From an uncultured Ruminococcus sp. (GTDB taxonomy: Bacteria; Bacillota; Clostridia; Lachnospirales; Lachnospiraceae): a DNA stretch of 64,000 bases. The DNA lies in assembly GCA_900544395.1 (NCBI GenBank), contig UQVC01000013.1:4260-68259 (forward strand), written 5' to 3'. Position 1 is the first letter of the stretch. Each line of letters opens with the position of its first letter. Shown here piece by piece: positions 47,483 to 55,664 of this stretch. Position numbers and translations under genes: made by a program. The notes under the pieces are model-generated. The model ran no database searches. It saw nothing but the letters and a program-made list of their open reading frames with translations, and was not told the DNA's origin.

Positions 47483-49012
47483 TTATTTTCTTGTCTTCTT
47501 CACACCAAAGGACGTGGATTTACGCCGTTCTCTGTCCCGTTCTTCCCGAAGCTGAAGCTGGACTTTTGCCAGCCGTTCTTCCAGATCTTTTATCTTTTCA
47601 CAGTAATATCTTTTTTCCTCCTGTTCAGAAAGAATGTCAAACCGATATTCAACTTCCAACCAGGCCGGTCCTCCGTCCAGTTCCGGAATATCCATCAAAT
47701 ACTGGGGATCATCTGTCAAAAACAGACTTCTTCCACGGTCTGTAGAAACCGCATTCACTGCTTTCATCTCATGTTCCACGGATCTTCCATTGATCTTCAC
47801 GCTGCAGATTTCGCAGACACATGCCGCATTACATGGATCAAACCTCATACTCTTTGCATGTTCCAGCAGCCAGGATTTCTGGATCTTATACCCGGACATA
47901 CTGGGCCATGTTTCGCTGTCCTCTTCGCAAAATCCTTTTCCGATATCATAATAGCATTTGGACTCCTGACAGTCTCGTCCTCCGATAAAGCCGGCCGTGA
48001 TCTCGCTGTAAAATTTCATCCGCTCCGCTTCCAGTCCGGAATAATATATCCTGCACTCATCCAGTTCCGGCGATGCCATCAGCTCTTCATACATCTCATC
48101 AAATCGTTTTGCATATTGATAGTCTACCGCTGCGATCTTCTGCCAGAGAGGCAGCCATTCTCCCGCCTGACCATATCCTTCCTTGATCTCCTGAAACAAT
48201 TCATCTGAAGTCTTTCTTTCAAATCCTCTTCCGGAAAAATTATTCCTCTCTGCCAGACTGAAATTCTCTTCTGTCAAATACCCGGGACCTCCCAGATAGT
48301 CATAGACATACACCGGAACTCCCATTGCAAGGCAGCGCGGAACTGTCCGCCCGATCGTGATCACCAGATCATACTGCTGCAAAAACTCTGCATTCACCTG
48401 CTCTGTACGATATCCCAGACCGATCAGATCCACCTGGTAATAACCACCCATTTTTTCTTTCAGTTCCAACAACTCCTGTGGAATATGATTGGAAATCACT
48501 GCAATCTTGTCCAACGCTCTCTGATATCCCGCATACTCGCTGCTTCCTTCAAAATATTCCGATTCCACACAGTTTTGAAAAACCCGAATCTTTGTGTCTT
48601 TGGCAGCCTGCATTGCCACCATATCTGCACACTCCGGACTGACACATAAAACAAAAGCCGCTTCCGGGGTACATATAGGAAGATTTTCCATGGCATTGAT
48701 CACACTCAATTTGGAAACTACCATACGCTTATATTTTAGTTCATATCTGCTCGCCAGATAATCAAATACAGGAAAATGCTGAATAAACACGATATCAAAT
48801 TCTGTCTCTTTCAGCGCTTCTCTCGGACATTCGATCACGGTGATTCCTTCTTCCAGTTCCTGCAAAAGAGGATATGCCTTTTTTAATACTGCAATTACCA
48901 CATCGTATCCCTTTTCTTTAAACAAATGGGCAAACTCCAATACATGCAATTCCGATCCTGTAAATTTCTGAAAATATAAATTTGTAATCAATACTTTCTT
49001 TTTTTGTTCCAT
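47483..49012 (-). CDS. Glycosyltransferase-like protein with Cys-rich and coiled-coil C-terminus
   Basis: A 509-residue protein. The first 320 residues look like a GT-B fold glycosyltransferase of the GT4 type (VLITNLYFQKFTGSELHVLE, FAHLFKEKGYDVVIAVLKK, VITIGRTVPRCLAMGVPVYV as the donor-side motif). From about residue 380 come several cysteines (GFIGGRDCQESKCYYDIGKG, CNAACVCEICSVKING), a beta-rich stretch, and a final charged coiled coil. The start at 49012 follows CAGGAGAAG; upstream frame is read-through. The acceptor is unknown. Confidence 0.65.
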   Translation of the reverse strand: MEQKKKVLITNLYFQKFTGSELHVLEFAHLFKEKGYDVVIAVLKKAYPLLQELEEGITVIECPREALKETEFDIVFIQHFPVFDYLASRYELKYKRMVVSKLSVINAMENLPICTPEAAFVLCVSPECADMVAMQAAKDTKIRVFQNCVESEYFEGSSEYAGYQRALDKIAVISNHIPQELLELKEKMGGYYQVDLIGLGYRTEQVNAEFLQQYDLVITIGRTVPRCLAMGVPVYVYDYLGGPGYLTEENFSLAERNNFSGRGFERKTSDELFQEIKEGYGQAGEWLPLWQKIAAVDYQYAKRFDEMYEELMASPELDECRIYYSGLEAERMKFYSEITAGFIGGRDCQESKCYYDIGKGFCEEDSETWPSMSGYKIQKSWLLEHAKSMRFDPCNAACVCEICSVKINGRSVEHEMKAVNAVSTDRGRSLFLTDDPQYLMDIPELDGGPAWLEVEYRFDILSEQEEKRYYCEKIKDLEERLAKVQLQLREERDRERRKSTSFGVKKTRK

Positions 49013-49108
49013 ATGACTTCTCCTGGTTTTTCTTTTCCTCTTCTTCCGATTATAACAGAAGGAGCACCTTTTCTCCACCTCATAATCATTTTTTCTAAAA
49101 TTGGACAG

Positions 49109-49133
49109 AAAAAAAGACACTCTCTAAAGTGTC
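49109..49133 (-). terminator. Intrinsic terminator after tRNA-Pro
   Basis: Minus strand gacact/agtgtc, 6-base loop, seven T, starting 16 bases after the tRNA. Confidence 0.8.
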
Positions 49134-49148
49134 CGTCTCTCCATAAAC

Positions 49149-49223
49149 TCGGGGTGACAGGATTCGAACCTGCGACCTCACGGCCCCCAGCCGTGCACTC
49201 TAACCAAACTGAGCCACACCCCG
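49149..49223 (-). tRNA. tRNA-Pro (anticodon GGG)
   Basis: 75 nt on the minus strand. Acceptor arms cggggtg/caccccg pair fully, the anticodon stem cacgg/ccgtg encloses the loop ctggggg with anticodon GGG, the T arm has the standard ggttcgaatcc, and A is the discriminator. CCA is not encoded. Confidence 0.95.
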
Positions 49224-49346
49224 TTTTGCAATTCTTATTCATTATAACGAAATTTTTTTCAAAAGTAAATGCCCTTCCAAAAAATAATTTGCTTTTCTGC
49301 TCACTCATACGGGCAGAGCGGTCTGCTTCCCTGCCCGTTTTATTCT

Positions 49347-50903
49347 TTAAATCTGTTTGGTCGTCCACTTACTGCAGTCCCATACGGCATGAACCACATC
49401 CTGATAAAATTCCGGTTCATGGCAGATCAAAAGGACGCTTCCACGATAATCCAGCAATGCTTTTTTCAGAGAATCCTTCGCGTCCACATCCAAATGGTTC
49501 GTTGGTTCGTCCAAAAGTAAGATATTCGTATCCCGGTTCACAAGTTTGCAGAGTCTTACTTTTGCCTGTTCCCCTCCACTTAAAACACGCACCTGACTTT
49601 CGATGTGTTTGGTTGTAAGTCCACATTTTGCCAACGCAGAACGCACTTCATACTGGGTAAAAGAAGGAAATTCCTGCCAGATTTCTTCAATACAAGTTGT
49701 CCGGTTATCTCCTTTGACTTCCTGTTCAAAATATCCAATCTGCAGATTTTCTCCCAATTCACAGGTTCCCGAAATTGCAGGGATCAACCCAAGAATACTT
49801 TTCAGCAAGGTTGTCTTTCCAATTCCATTGGCACCAACCAGCGCAATTTTCTGTCCCCGCTCCATGGAAAGTGACAGTGGCTTCGACAACGGTTCTTCAT
49901 ATCCGATAACCAAATCTTTGGTTTCAAAAATATATCGTCCCGGTGTTCTTCCGTATCGAAACTGAAACTCTGGTTTTGGACGCTCTGCCGCGAGTTCGAT
50001 CACCTCCATCTTATCCAGTTTCTTTTGTCTGGACATTGCCATATTTCTTGTAGAAACACGCGCTTTATTTCTTGCCACAAAATCTTTCAACTCGCTAATC
50101 TCCTGCTGCTGTCTCCGGTAAGCAGCTTCCAACTGTGCCTTTTTTACAGCATATACTTCCTCAAAATGATGATAGTCCCCCACATAACGGTTCAGTTCTT
50201 GATTTTCCATGTGATAGATAATGTTGATCACATCGTTCAAGAACGGAATATCGTGAGAAATCAAAATAAATGCATTTTCATAATCGATCAAATACCGTTT
50301 CAGCCAGGCAATATGCTCTTCATCCAGATAGTTTGTGGGCTCATCCAACAATAAAATATCTGGTTTTTCAAGCAAAAGCTTTGCAAGAAGAACTTTCGTC
50401 CTCTGGCCTCCGCTCAAATCTGTAACATCTCTCTCCAATCCGATATCCAAAAGTCCCAGCGCCTTTGCGACCTCTTCTACTTTTGCATCAATAATATAAA
50501 AATCATGAAGTGTCAAGGTATCCTGAATGGTCCCAAGTTCTTCCATCATGGAATCCATTTCTTCCGGAGAGGCTTCTCCCAGAGAATCACAGATTGTATT
50601 CATCCGTTCTTCCAATTCAAATAAATAGGAAAATGCAGATTTCAATACGTCGCGTATCGTCATTCCCTTTTCCAGAACCGTATGCTGATCCAGGTATCCA
50701 ACGCGGACGTTTTTTGCCCACTCAATTTTCCCTTCATCCGGCATCAGTTTTCCTGTAACAATATTCAAAAACGTGGATTTTCCTTCTCCGTTTGCACCCA
50801 CCAATCCAATATGTTCGCCTTTTAAAAGCCGGAAAGACACATCTGCAAAAATCGCCCGGTCGCCAAACCCATGTGTCAAATGCTCTACATTTAAAATACT
50901 CAT
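49347..50903 (-). CDS. ABC-F family ATPase (YbiT/YdiF-like)
   Basis: A 518-residue soluble protein with two ABC ATPase domains and no membrane part. Walker A motifs GANGEGKST and GANGIGKTT, signatures LSGGQRTKVLLAKLL and LSGGEQAKVRLCKLV, and Walker B LLLDEPTNYLD and LLLDEPTNHLD are intact, with a charged linker between (AYRRQQQEISELKDFVARNK). ABC-F proteins act on the ribosomal E site; some give antibiotic protection, but the short linker points to a housekeeping translation factor. Monocistronic. Confidence 0.9.
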   Translation of the reverse strand: MSILNVEHLTHGFGDRAIFADVSFRLLKGEHIGLVGANGEGKSTFLNIVTGKLMPDEGKIEWAKNVRVGYLDQHTVLEKGMTIRDVLKSAFSYLFELEERMNTICDSLGEASPEEMDSMMEELGTIQDTLTLHDFYIIDAKVEEVAKALGLLDIGLERDVTDLSGGQRTKVLLAKLLLEKPDILLLDEPTNYLDEEHIAWLKRYLIDYENAFILISHDIPFLNDVINIIYHMENQELNRYVGDYHHFEEVYAVKKAQLEAAYRRQQQEISELKDFVARNKARVSTRNMAMSRQKKLDKMEVIELAAERPKPEFQFRYGRTPGRYIFETKDLVIGYEEPLSKPLSLSMERGQKIALVGANGIGKTTLLKSILGLIPAISGTCELGENLQIGYFEQEVKGDNRTTCIEEIWQEFPSFTQYEVRSALAKCGLTTKHIESQVRVLSGGEQAKVRLCKLVNRDTNILLLDEPTNHLDVDAKDSLKKALLDYRGSVLLICHEPEFYQDVVHAVWDCSKWTTKQI

Positions 50904-51037
50904 GATATAACTCCTATCTCAATATTTCCTTTCACAGGATTATTGTACAGGAAAGCGGCTAATTTGTCATCAAAATTCACCTTTTTGCAGATTTTCCATA
51001 TGATGTATTGTAATTATATGAAAGGAAGGATTACACT

Positions 51038-51328
51038 ATGCAGAATAATCAGACTTATCTCAGAAATGAGCGCTTCTCTTATCAGCAGCAGCCCTGCCGG
51101 AACCCATCAAACAGACAGAATCGCCCCTCATTTCGGGAAGAACCAGCTGCACCGCCTTGTTCCTGCCGGATTCCCCATGATCCACTTGAAGACATGGCAC
51201 TTGCAATGGCATATGTTCCCTGGCAGAAATGGGAAGATACCTATGATGTTCATCAGGGATTAGAGTGCGGAACAATTTTCCCTGCTTTAAACAAACCGTT
51301 CTACGGAAAAGGAGGATGGAATCAATGA
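51038..51328 (+). CDS. cotJA: Spore coat-associated protein CotJA
   Basis: A 96-residue spore coat protein. After a variable polar N-terminus, the conserved block DPLEDMALAMAYVPWQKWED and the C-terminal GLECGTIFPALNKPFYG match CotJA of Bacillus and clostridia. GAAAGGAAGG precedes the ATG. First gene of the cotJABC operon, expressed in the mother cell under SigE in Bacillus. Its stop overlaps the cotJB start in ATGA. Confidence 0.93.
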   Translation: MQNNQTYLRNERFSYQQQPCRNPSNRQNRPSFREEPAAPPCSCRIPHDPLEDMALAMAYVPWQKWEDTYDVHQGLECGTIFPALNKPFYGKGGWNQ

Positions 51329-51594
51329 CAGGTCGCCCATGCCAAAAAGAATTGATGCAGCATATCAATGCAGTCAGTTTTGCAGTAGATGATGTAAAAC
51401 TATATCTGGATACTCACCCACAGGATCCAGAAGCACTTGCTTATTTTGAGAAATACAGCAGACTGCGCAATCAGGCGCTGAAAGAATATGCCATGAATTT
51501 TGTTCCTTTGACTATTGATACTGCTTCCGCTTCCTGTAAAGACTACTGGAAATGGATCAATGAGCCATGGCCATGGCAGGAAGGAGGATGCTGA
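51325..51594 (+). CDS. cotJB: Spore coat protein CotJB
   Basis: An 89-residue coat protein with the family features LMQHINAVSFAVDDVKLYLD and EYAMNFVPLTID, ending WKWINEPWPWQEGGC. AAAGGAGG lies nine bases before the ATG at 51325, while the ATG at 51316 would touch that ribosome site. It overlaps cotJA by 4 bp and ends just before cotJC, so the three are translated together. Confidence 0.93.
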   Translation: MTGRPCQKELMQHINAVSFAVDDVKLYLDTHPQDPEALAYFEKYSRLRNQALKEYAMNFVPLTIDTASASCKDYWKWINEPWPWQEGGC

Positions 51595-51596
51595 TT

Positions 51597-51833
51597 ATGT
51601 GGAACTATGAAAAACGATTGCAATACCCTGTAAAGATCACACAGACAAATCCGAAAATTGCGAAAATTATTATTTCGCAGTTTGGTGGACCTGACGGAGA
51701 ATTGGCAGCATCTATGAGATACCTGTCTCAGAGATATACCATGCCGTATAAAGAAGTAACTGCGACTTTAACAGATATCGGTACATCTGTACCGATATTG
51801 CACACGTTACTTTTCAATAAAAGATGTTTCTAA
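51597..51833 (+). CDS. cotJC: CotJC, 5' fragment, interrupted by the mobile element
   Basis: The first 62 codons of a manganese-catalase-like spore coat protein (MWNYEKRLQYPVKIT to TATLTDIG). The host part ends at the GG of codon 62 (51780-51781); the frame then runs 17 codons into the element to a stop at 51831-51833 (tail TSVPILHTLLFNKRCF is foreign). The missing 144 codons are at 60141-60576. The split removes the second helix bundle half with the ExxH metal ligands, so this product cannot be active alone. AAGGAGG precedes the start. Confidence 0.92.
   Translation: MWNYEKRLQYPVKITQTNPKIAKIIISQFGGPDGELAASMRYLSQRYTMPYKEVTATLTDIGTSVPILHTLLFNKRCF
51780..51804. other. attL: left end of the element
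   Basis: Junction between cotJC codon 62 and the element. The crossover dinucleotide GG (51780-51781) is followed by a 23-bp arm whose reverse complement matches the arm at the right end (60116-60138) at 17 of 23 positions. The recombinase stop codon is three bases further in. Confidence 0.85.
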
Positions 51834-53423
51834 AATTTCTGTTTTGAAATATTCTCCTTTTCCCGTTGCCTTTACTTTCAGCCGGATTCCTATCGGTATT
51901 GACTTCAACCATACATCAACAATATTTCCCTTATGAATCTCCACATGGTCTAGTACTTCCTTATAAACATCTTCGCTATCACTATCCAGTTCCATAATTT
52001 CATCTAAGGCTTTTATATACTTCTCCATATGATTTACCTGACGAGAATCCGACTTGTCTTTTTGTAAAGCATCTGATAGTTGTATATTCAGTTTTTCAAG
52101 TTCTTCGTTATACCACTCTGTTTGATTCTGCAAATCTTCCTTTGAAATCAGTCCATCAAGCATTAAATCAATCGCTTTTCGTTTCTTCATTTCAAGATTA
52201 TCTATTTTCTTCTTGATTTTCTTTGAATCTACTTTTTTTGCTGTTGCTTTTTGAAGCTGTGAGATTTCTTTTAAAATTTCTTTTTTCAAGGAATCACGTT
52301 CTCCTTGAACAAGAGTGATACAGTAATTCATGCAAGTTTTTAAAGAACGGTCATTGATAGAAGAATTATTACAGCCGATTTCGTTTCCGTCAGCATCTTG
52401 TTTCTTTGTGCCATGATTCGCAGCAGCATAACAACGCCAAGCCTTATAGACATCTCCACTCATTAATTTTTTTGTACGGCTGACATAACGGCATCCACAT
52501 TCCGCACAATGGATTTTTCCACTACACCAATAGCGGTTACTATGCTTTGATTTCTGTTCTTCTGAAGGAGAACGCCTTTTCAATTCCTCCTGTGTCCTGT
52601 TCCATAAATCTCTGTCAATAATAGGTTCATGATGTTCTTTCAAGTAAACCATTTCCTCCTCTCCCCTGTTGTATTTCTTTGAATGAGTTAGATAATCTGG
52701 TGTGTATGTTTTCTTCTGACATAAATCCCCTACATATTTTTCATTTCTTAACACCCGAAGAATAACTACATTAGACCATAAAGCAATTCTTTTCGGTCGC
52801 ATACCTTCTGCAAGAAGTTCCTTTGCAATAGTCCATGTTCCTTTTCCTTCATTTGTATATTTATGAAAAATTGCTTGCACTATCGGAACTTCTTCTTCGT
52901 TAATATGTAGTTGTCCATTCTGAACAGTATAACCTAATAAGTCTCTGCCAAATACAACACCTTTTTCCATCTGACGCTTTTGCCCCCATTTCACACGTTC
53001 CGAAGTCTTTCTGGATTCTTCCTGTGCGATACTTGCCATAATAGTTAAGCGAAGTTCTCCATCAGCGTCTCTTGTGTCGATATTATCAATAGTAAAAATA
53101 ACGCCGACACCTGCTGATTTAAGTTTGCGTGTATAAGACAGCGTATCTACTGTATTTCTGGCGAACCTTGCAACCTCTTTTGTTATAATCAAGTCAACCT
53201 CTCCGTTTAGAGCATCCTGTATCATTTTCTTAAAGCCGGAACGTTTCTTTATCTGTGTTCCGCTGATTCCCTCATCATAATACACTTCACTAAGTTTCCA
53301 ACCTTCATGATGTGTAATATAATCAGCAAAATAACTTCTTTGGCTTAAAAGTGAATTCGTTTGGTCTTCTTTATCTGTAGATACTCTGGCATATGCCGCA
53401 ACCCTTAAAATATTTTCTTTCAT
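51807..53423 (-). CDS. Large serine recombinase (TndX/TnpX-like integrase)
   Basis: A 538-residue site-specific recombinase that integrates and excises the element. The catalytic domain starts RVAAYARVSTDKEDQTNSLL (Ser10-region nucleophile in ARVST) and holds EVARFARNTVDTLSYTRKLK; a recombinase domain follows (LLGYTVQNG), then a zinc ribbon (CSGKIHCAECGCRYVSR with CYAAANHGTKK and a later Cys), and a long coiled coil from about residue 375 (KKIKKKIDNLEMKKRKAIDL). The start at 53423 follows GGAGG. The gene ends three bases from the attP arm, the usual place for this family. Confidence 0.93.
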   Translation of the reverse strand: MKENILRVAAYARVSTDKEDQTNSLLSQRSYFADYITHHEGWKLSEVYYDEGISGTQIKKRSGFKKMIQDALNGEVDLIITKEVARFARNTVDTLSYTRKLKSAGVGVIFTIDNIDTRDADGELRLTIMASIAQEESRKTSERVKWGQKRQMEKGVVFGRDLLGYTVQNGQLHINEEEVPIVQAIFHKYTNEGKGTWTIAKELLAEGMRPKRIALWSNVVILRVLRNEKYVGDLCQKKTYTPDYLTHSKKYNRGEEEMVYLKEHHEPIIDRDLWNRTQEELKRRSPSEEQKSKHSNRYWCSGKIHCAECGCRYVSRTKKLMSGDVYKAWRCYAAANHGTKKQDADGNEIGCNNSSINDRSLKTCMNYCITLVQGERDSLKKEILKEISQLQKATAKKVDSKKIKKKIDNLEMKKRKAIDLMLDGLISKEDLQNQTEWYNEELEKLNIQLSDALQKDKSDSRQVNHMEKYIKALDEIMELDSDSEDVYKEVLDHVEIHKGNIVDVWLKSIPIGIRLKVKATGKGEYFKTEILETSFIEK

Positions 53424-53444
53424 TGTGCTACCTCCATAAATGAA

Positions 53445-53495
53445 AATAGCACACCACAAGACAACTATATTGTATCAAAATCTCTTGTGATGTGC
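53445..53495. repeat. Inverted repeat before the recombinase gene, copied at the right end
   Basis: gcacaccacaaga (53449-53461) and tcttgtgatgtgc (53483-53495) pair with one mismatch. The 15 bases 53445-53459 recur exactly, inverted, at 60081-60095 near the right end. Confidence 0.6.
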
Positions 53496-53508
53496 AATTT
53501 GATTTGCG

Positions 53509-53676
53509 TTATTTTTCATTTATCAGAGAATTTAGTTGCTCATCTGACAAAAGGGAGCGTCTATGTAATTCTTTATATATTCCGCACTTTAAGATTTTAC
53601 GAAAGGATTTTTGAATTTCTGCTGAAATCAGTTTATTATCTGGCTCTTTTTCTGATTCGCCAGTAGGTTCTTGCAT
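53509..53676 (-). CDS. Small SHOCT-like protein, possible excision partner
   Basis: A 55-residue protein, ATG at 53676 preceded by AAAGGGGGA. The N-terminus is acidic and disordered (MQEPTGESEKEPDN), the C-terminal part ILKCGIYKELHRRSLLSDEQ resembles the SHOCT short domain that ends in a two-helix unit. Its position directly upstream of the serine recombinase is where recombination directionality factors are often found, but nothing in the sequence proves that role. Confidence 0.6.
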   Translation of the reverse strand: MQEPTGESEKEPDNKLISAEIQKSFRKILKCGIYKELHRRSLLSDEQLNSLINEK

Positions 53677-53733
53677 ACAATTCCCCCTTTCTCTGACTTA
53701 TAATTAGATTATGCAAAAGCTACAAAAATGTTC

Positions 53734-54768
53734 CTAATCTTTCTGTTCCAAAAAGGGGAGTTTTTGCTGTTCCTCTGCTGTCACAGCATGAAAATCATTA
53801 TCTCTTTCCAAATAGGCTTGTACAGACGGATAGACAGTTTTCTTCCCCTTATCGTCATACGTTATCACTTTATGGATTCGCCTTAAAAAGGCTTCCCATG
53901 ATTCCCTGTCCTCTCTTTGTGCTTCTGGATATTGCCGCTCTAACGCCCAGTTTGATATAATATAAACCTTATTGTAGCAGGCATATTTATTTGCATATCT
54001 GGACGGAAGTTCTAACGGATAAATATCACAGTACAGGAGCATTTCTTTCAGACGGAGAGAGGAACGAAACTCATCAAAGGCAATAACGGGCTGACAGCGA
54101 TACCCATCAAAAGGATTTTTGTAATCCGTAATACGGTAAACATCTATAAAATTATGTGCTTCTAACACACCTCTTGTCTTTCCTGTACCTGTATGACCGC
54201 TGATATAGCACACTTCCATGTCAAGCCGGACAGAATCCTTGAAACGTTCCGTAAGAATAGTAGTCCGAACTTTATCAATTTTATCAATCTGCAAGATATA
54301 GTCCTGATTGACCGCCAGAATCTCTGCATTTGTCATGTTATCCAGTACCATTTGATACAGTTCTGACATATCGTATCTTTTTCCTCTGCTGTCCGGCGGA
54401 CGTGTTCCGTATTCCTCAAAAGAACCCTCTATTTTCGTTTCCTGCTTTGAATCATTTTCCCATTTCCCCGACTTACTCACATAAGCAATATTATCGGAAA
54501 TTGTGCTTCTACATCGTTCTATATGAGATTCCGGGAGATAACGCTTAAGCATGCTGAATCGTACTCTGGATGAAAACACGACAAAGATATGTGTATGGAA
54601 CAATGTGCCTTTTTCGTCCGCCATGCAGAGATAAACCAGTGTCTTAAAATTTCTATGGAAAATCTCCAAGATATGTTCGTGTGTATATCCTTTTTCCAAT
54701 GGGTCATTGATTGTTAATTGATACATCAACGCTTGTGTGTCTGCTATGATAATCACTCCTTTGTGCAT
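53734..54768 (-). CDS. CRESS-DNA-type replication initiator (HUH endonuclease plus SF3 helicase)
   Basis: A 344-residue Rep. HUH motif 1 is YQLTIND (16-22), motif 2 FHTHIFVVF (His58, His60), motif 3 NIAYVSKSGKW with Tyr96 and Lys99. The superfamily 3 helicase follows: Walker A GHTGTGKT (191-198), Walker B PVIAFDEFR (228-235), and motif C YIISNWALE with Asn273. Order and spacing match circovirus/pCRESS plasmid Reps. It should nick the stem-loop at 54830-54860 and start rolling-circle replication. The ATG at 54768 has no clear ribosome site; AAAGGAGTGA lies just inside the frame, so the true start may be further in, before YQLTIND. Confidence 0.88.
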   Translation of the reverse strand: MHKGVIIIADTQALMYQLTINDPLEKGYTHEHILEIFHRNFKTLVYLCMADEKGTLFHTHIFVVFSSRVRFSMLKRYLPESHIERCRSTISDNIAYVSKSGKWENDSKQETKIEGSFEEYGTRPPDSRGKRYDMSELYQMVLDNMTNAEILAVNQDYILQIDKIDKVRTTILTERFKDSVRLDMEVCYISGHTGTGKTRGVLEAHNFIDVYRITDYKNPFDGYRCQPVIAFDEFRSSLRLKEMLLYCDIYPLELPSRYANKYACYNKVYIISNWALERQYPEAQREDRESWEAFLRRIHKVITYDDKGKKTVYPSVQAYLERDNDFHAVTAEEQQKLPFLEQKD

Positions 54769-54829
54769 TTTGTGCTATGATGTGAGCAAGGCAGAAAGCC
54801 TTGTAGTTACTGGTGTTTTTCATGTTTGT

Positions 54830-54860
54830 GCCATGTTGGGTAATACTAGCCCAACATGGC
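54830..54860 (-). other. Stem-loop replication origin with circovirus-type nonanucleotide
   Basis: Perfect 11-bp arms gccatgttggg (54830-54840) and cccaacatggc (54850-54860) enclose a 9-base loop. On the minus (rep) strand the loop plus the first stem base reads TAGTATTAC (54848-54840), identical to a nonanucleotide at circovirus origins, where the Rep nicks TAGTATT/AC. It lies 62 bp upstream of the rep start codon. Confidence 0.82.
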
Positions 54861-54866
54861 AGGGCT

Positions 54867-54894
54867 AAGGGCTTGCGGCTTCGCCGCCGCCCTT
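54867..54894. repeat. GC-rich hairpin next to the origin
   Basis: aagggc..gcggc / gccgc..gcccttt-like arms around a ttc loop, between the ATPase gene end and the origin stem-loop. There is no T-run, so it is not a standard terminator; agggc is also repeated directly at 54862 and 54869. Confidence 0.45.
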
Positions 54895-54911
54895 GCCTGC
54901 CTTTAGGGATA

Positions 54912-55664
54912 TTACGACAATGCCTTGACACAGATTTCCTGCATTTTTTCCATATCCCTCACAGTCGGGATTTTAACAAAGTGTAAATCCGAGCCTTGAA
55001 GAAGTAAAATCCCTTCTCCCCTTTCAAATTGCCTGTTTTCTACCATTTCAATATATTCCTTTGGCATGAGCATTTCATAAATACTCCGCATAGGTGCACC
55101 GAGAATCATAATGATTCCGTAGTTCAAACGGCTACCGTCTGGAAAAGCTTTTGCGTCTGGACGCTGGCAGGAACAGATAAAACGAACTCCCAATGACCTG
55201 CCAAGCATGAGAATTTCTGAAACCTTGTTCATCACATCTGCTGCCTTTTTCTTGTCCTCTCCCTGCAAGGCTAAGATATTTGCCATATATTCATCCCAAA
55301 TTAGGGTTACTGTATATCTGTTTTTATCTTCTCCTGACTGTCTTTTATGTAAAATTGTATAGACAACCTCTAAGGCTTCTAATGATTTTTTATAAGGATA
55401 GTAAAAAGTGCACCCTCTTAAAAAAGCAAATGAATCGTCTTGCTTAAAATCTGCAAAGAAATACTCCGCTTCTGGTGGCGAAGCAAGAATCAGCATTTTC
55501 AGACACCAGACAAGTGCATAAGATTTCCCACTACCGGACATACCGCATAAAATCATATGGCTATTCGTTTTCAGGGATATATCCGTAAACAGAGCATCTC
55601 TTTTCCCGTACCCATGCCAAGCGTCATAATCATACCCTAGTTTGAGAAAATTATTCTTCGTCAT
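54912..55664 (-). CDS. FtsK/TcpA-like DNA-translocating ATPase
   Basis: A 250-residue soluble ATPase. Walker A CGMSGSGKSYALVW at about residue 40, Walker B VTLIWDEYMA at about 125, and ICSCQRPDAKAFPDGSR with the sensor region typical of FtsK/TraD-type coupling proteins. It is about half the length of Tn916 Orf21-like proteins because it has no membrane domain; that part is the preceding gene, which it overlaps by 14 bp. It could pump the Rep-bound DNA through the membrane or to a conjugation channel. Confidence 0.85.
   Translation of the reverse strand: MTKNNFLKLGYDYDAWHGYGKRDALFTDISLKTNSHMILCGMSGSGKSYALVWCLKMLILASPPEAEYFFADFKQDDSFAFLRGCTFYYPYKKSLEALEVVYTILHKRQSGEDKNRYTVTLIWDEYMANILALQGEDKKKAADVMNKVSEILMLGRSLGVRFICSCQRPDAKAFPDGSRLNYGIIMILGAPMRSIYEMLMPKEYIEMVENRQFERGEGILLLQGSDLHFVKIPTVRDMEKMQEICVKALS

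Noticed and set aside
49310..49345. Terminator of the ABC-F gene
   Set aside because: An inverted repeat (acgggcag/ctgcccgt) is present, but on the minus strand it has no T-run; its T-run is on the plus strand, where there is no gene to end.
49004..49618. Plus-strand frame across the tRNA
   Set aside because: It runs through tRNA-Pro and its terminator and is antisense to the ABC-F gene.
51000..51037. SigE promoter of cotJA
   Set aside because: catatgat resembles a SigE -10 box, but there is no matching -35 box at 14 bp, so it is not listed as a feature.
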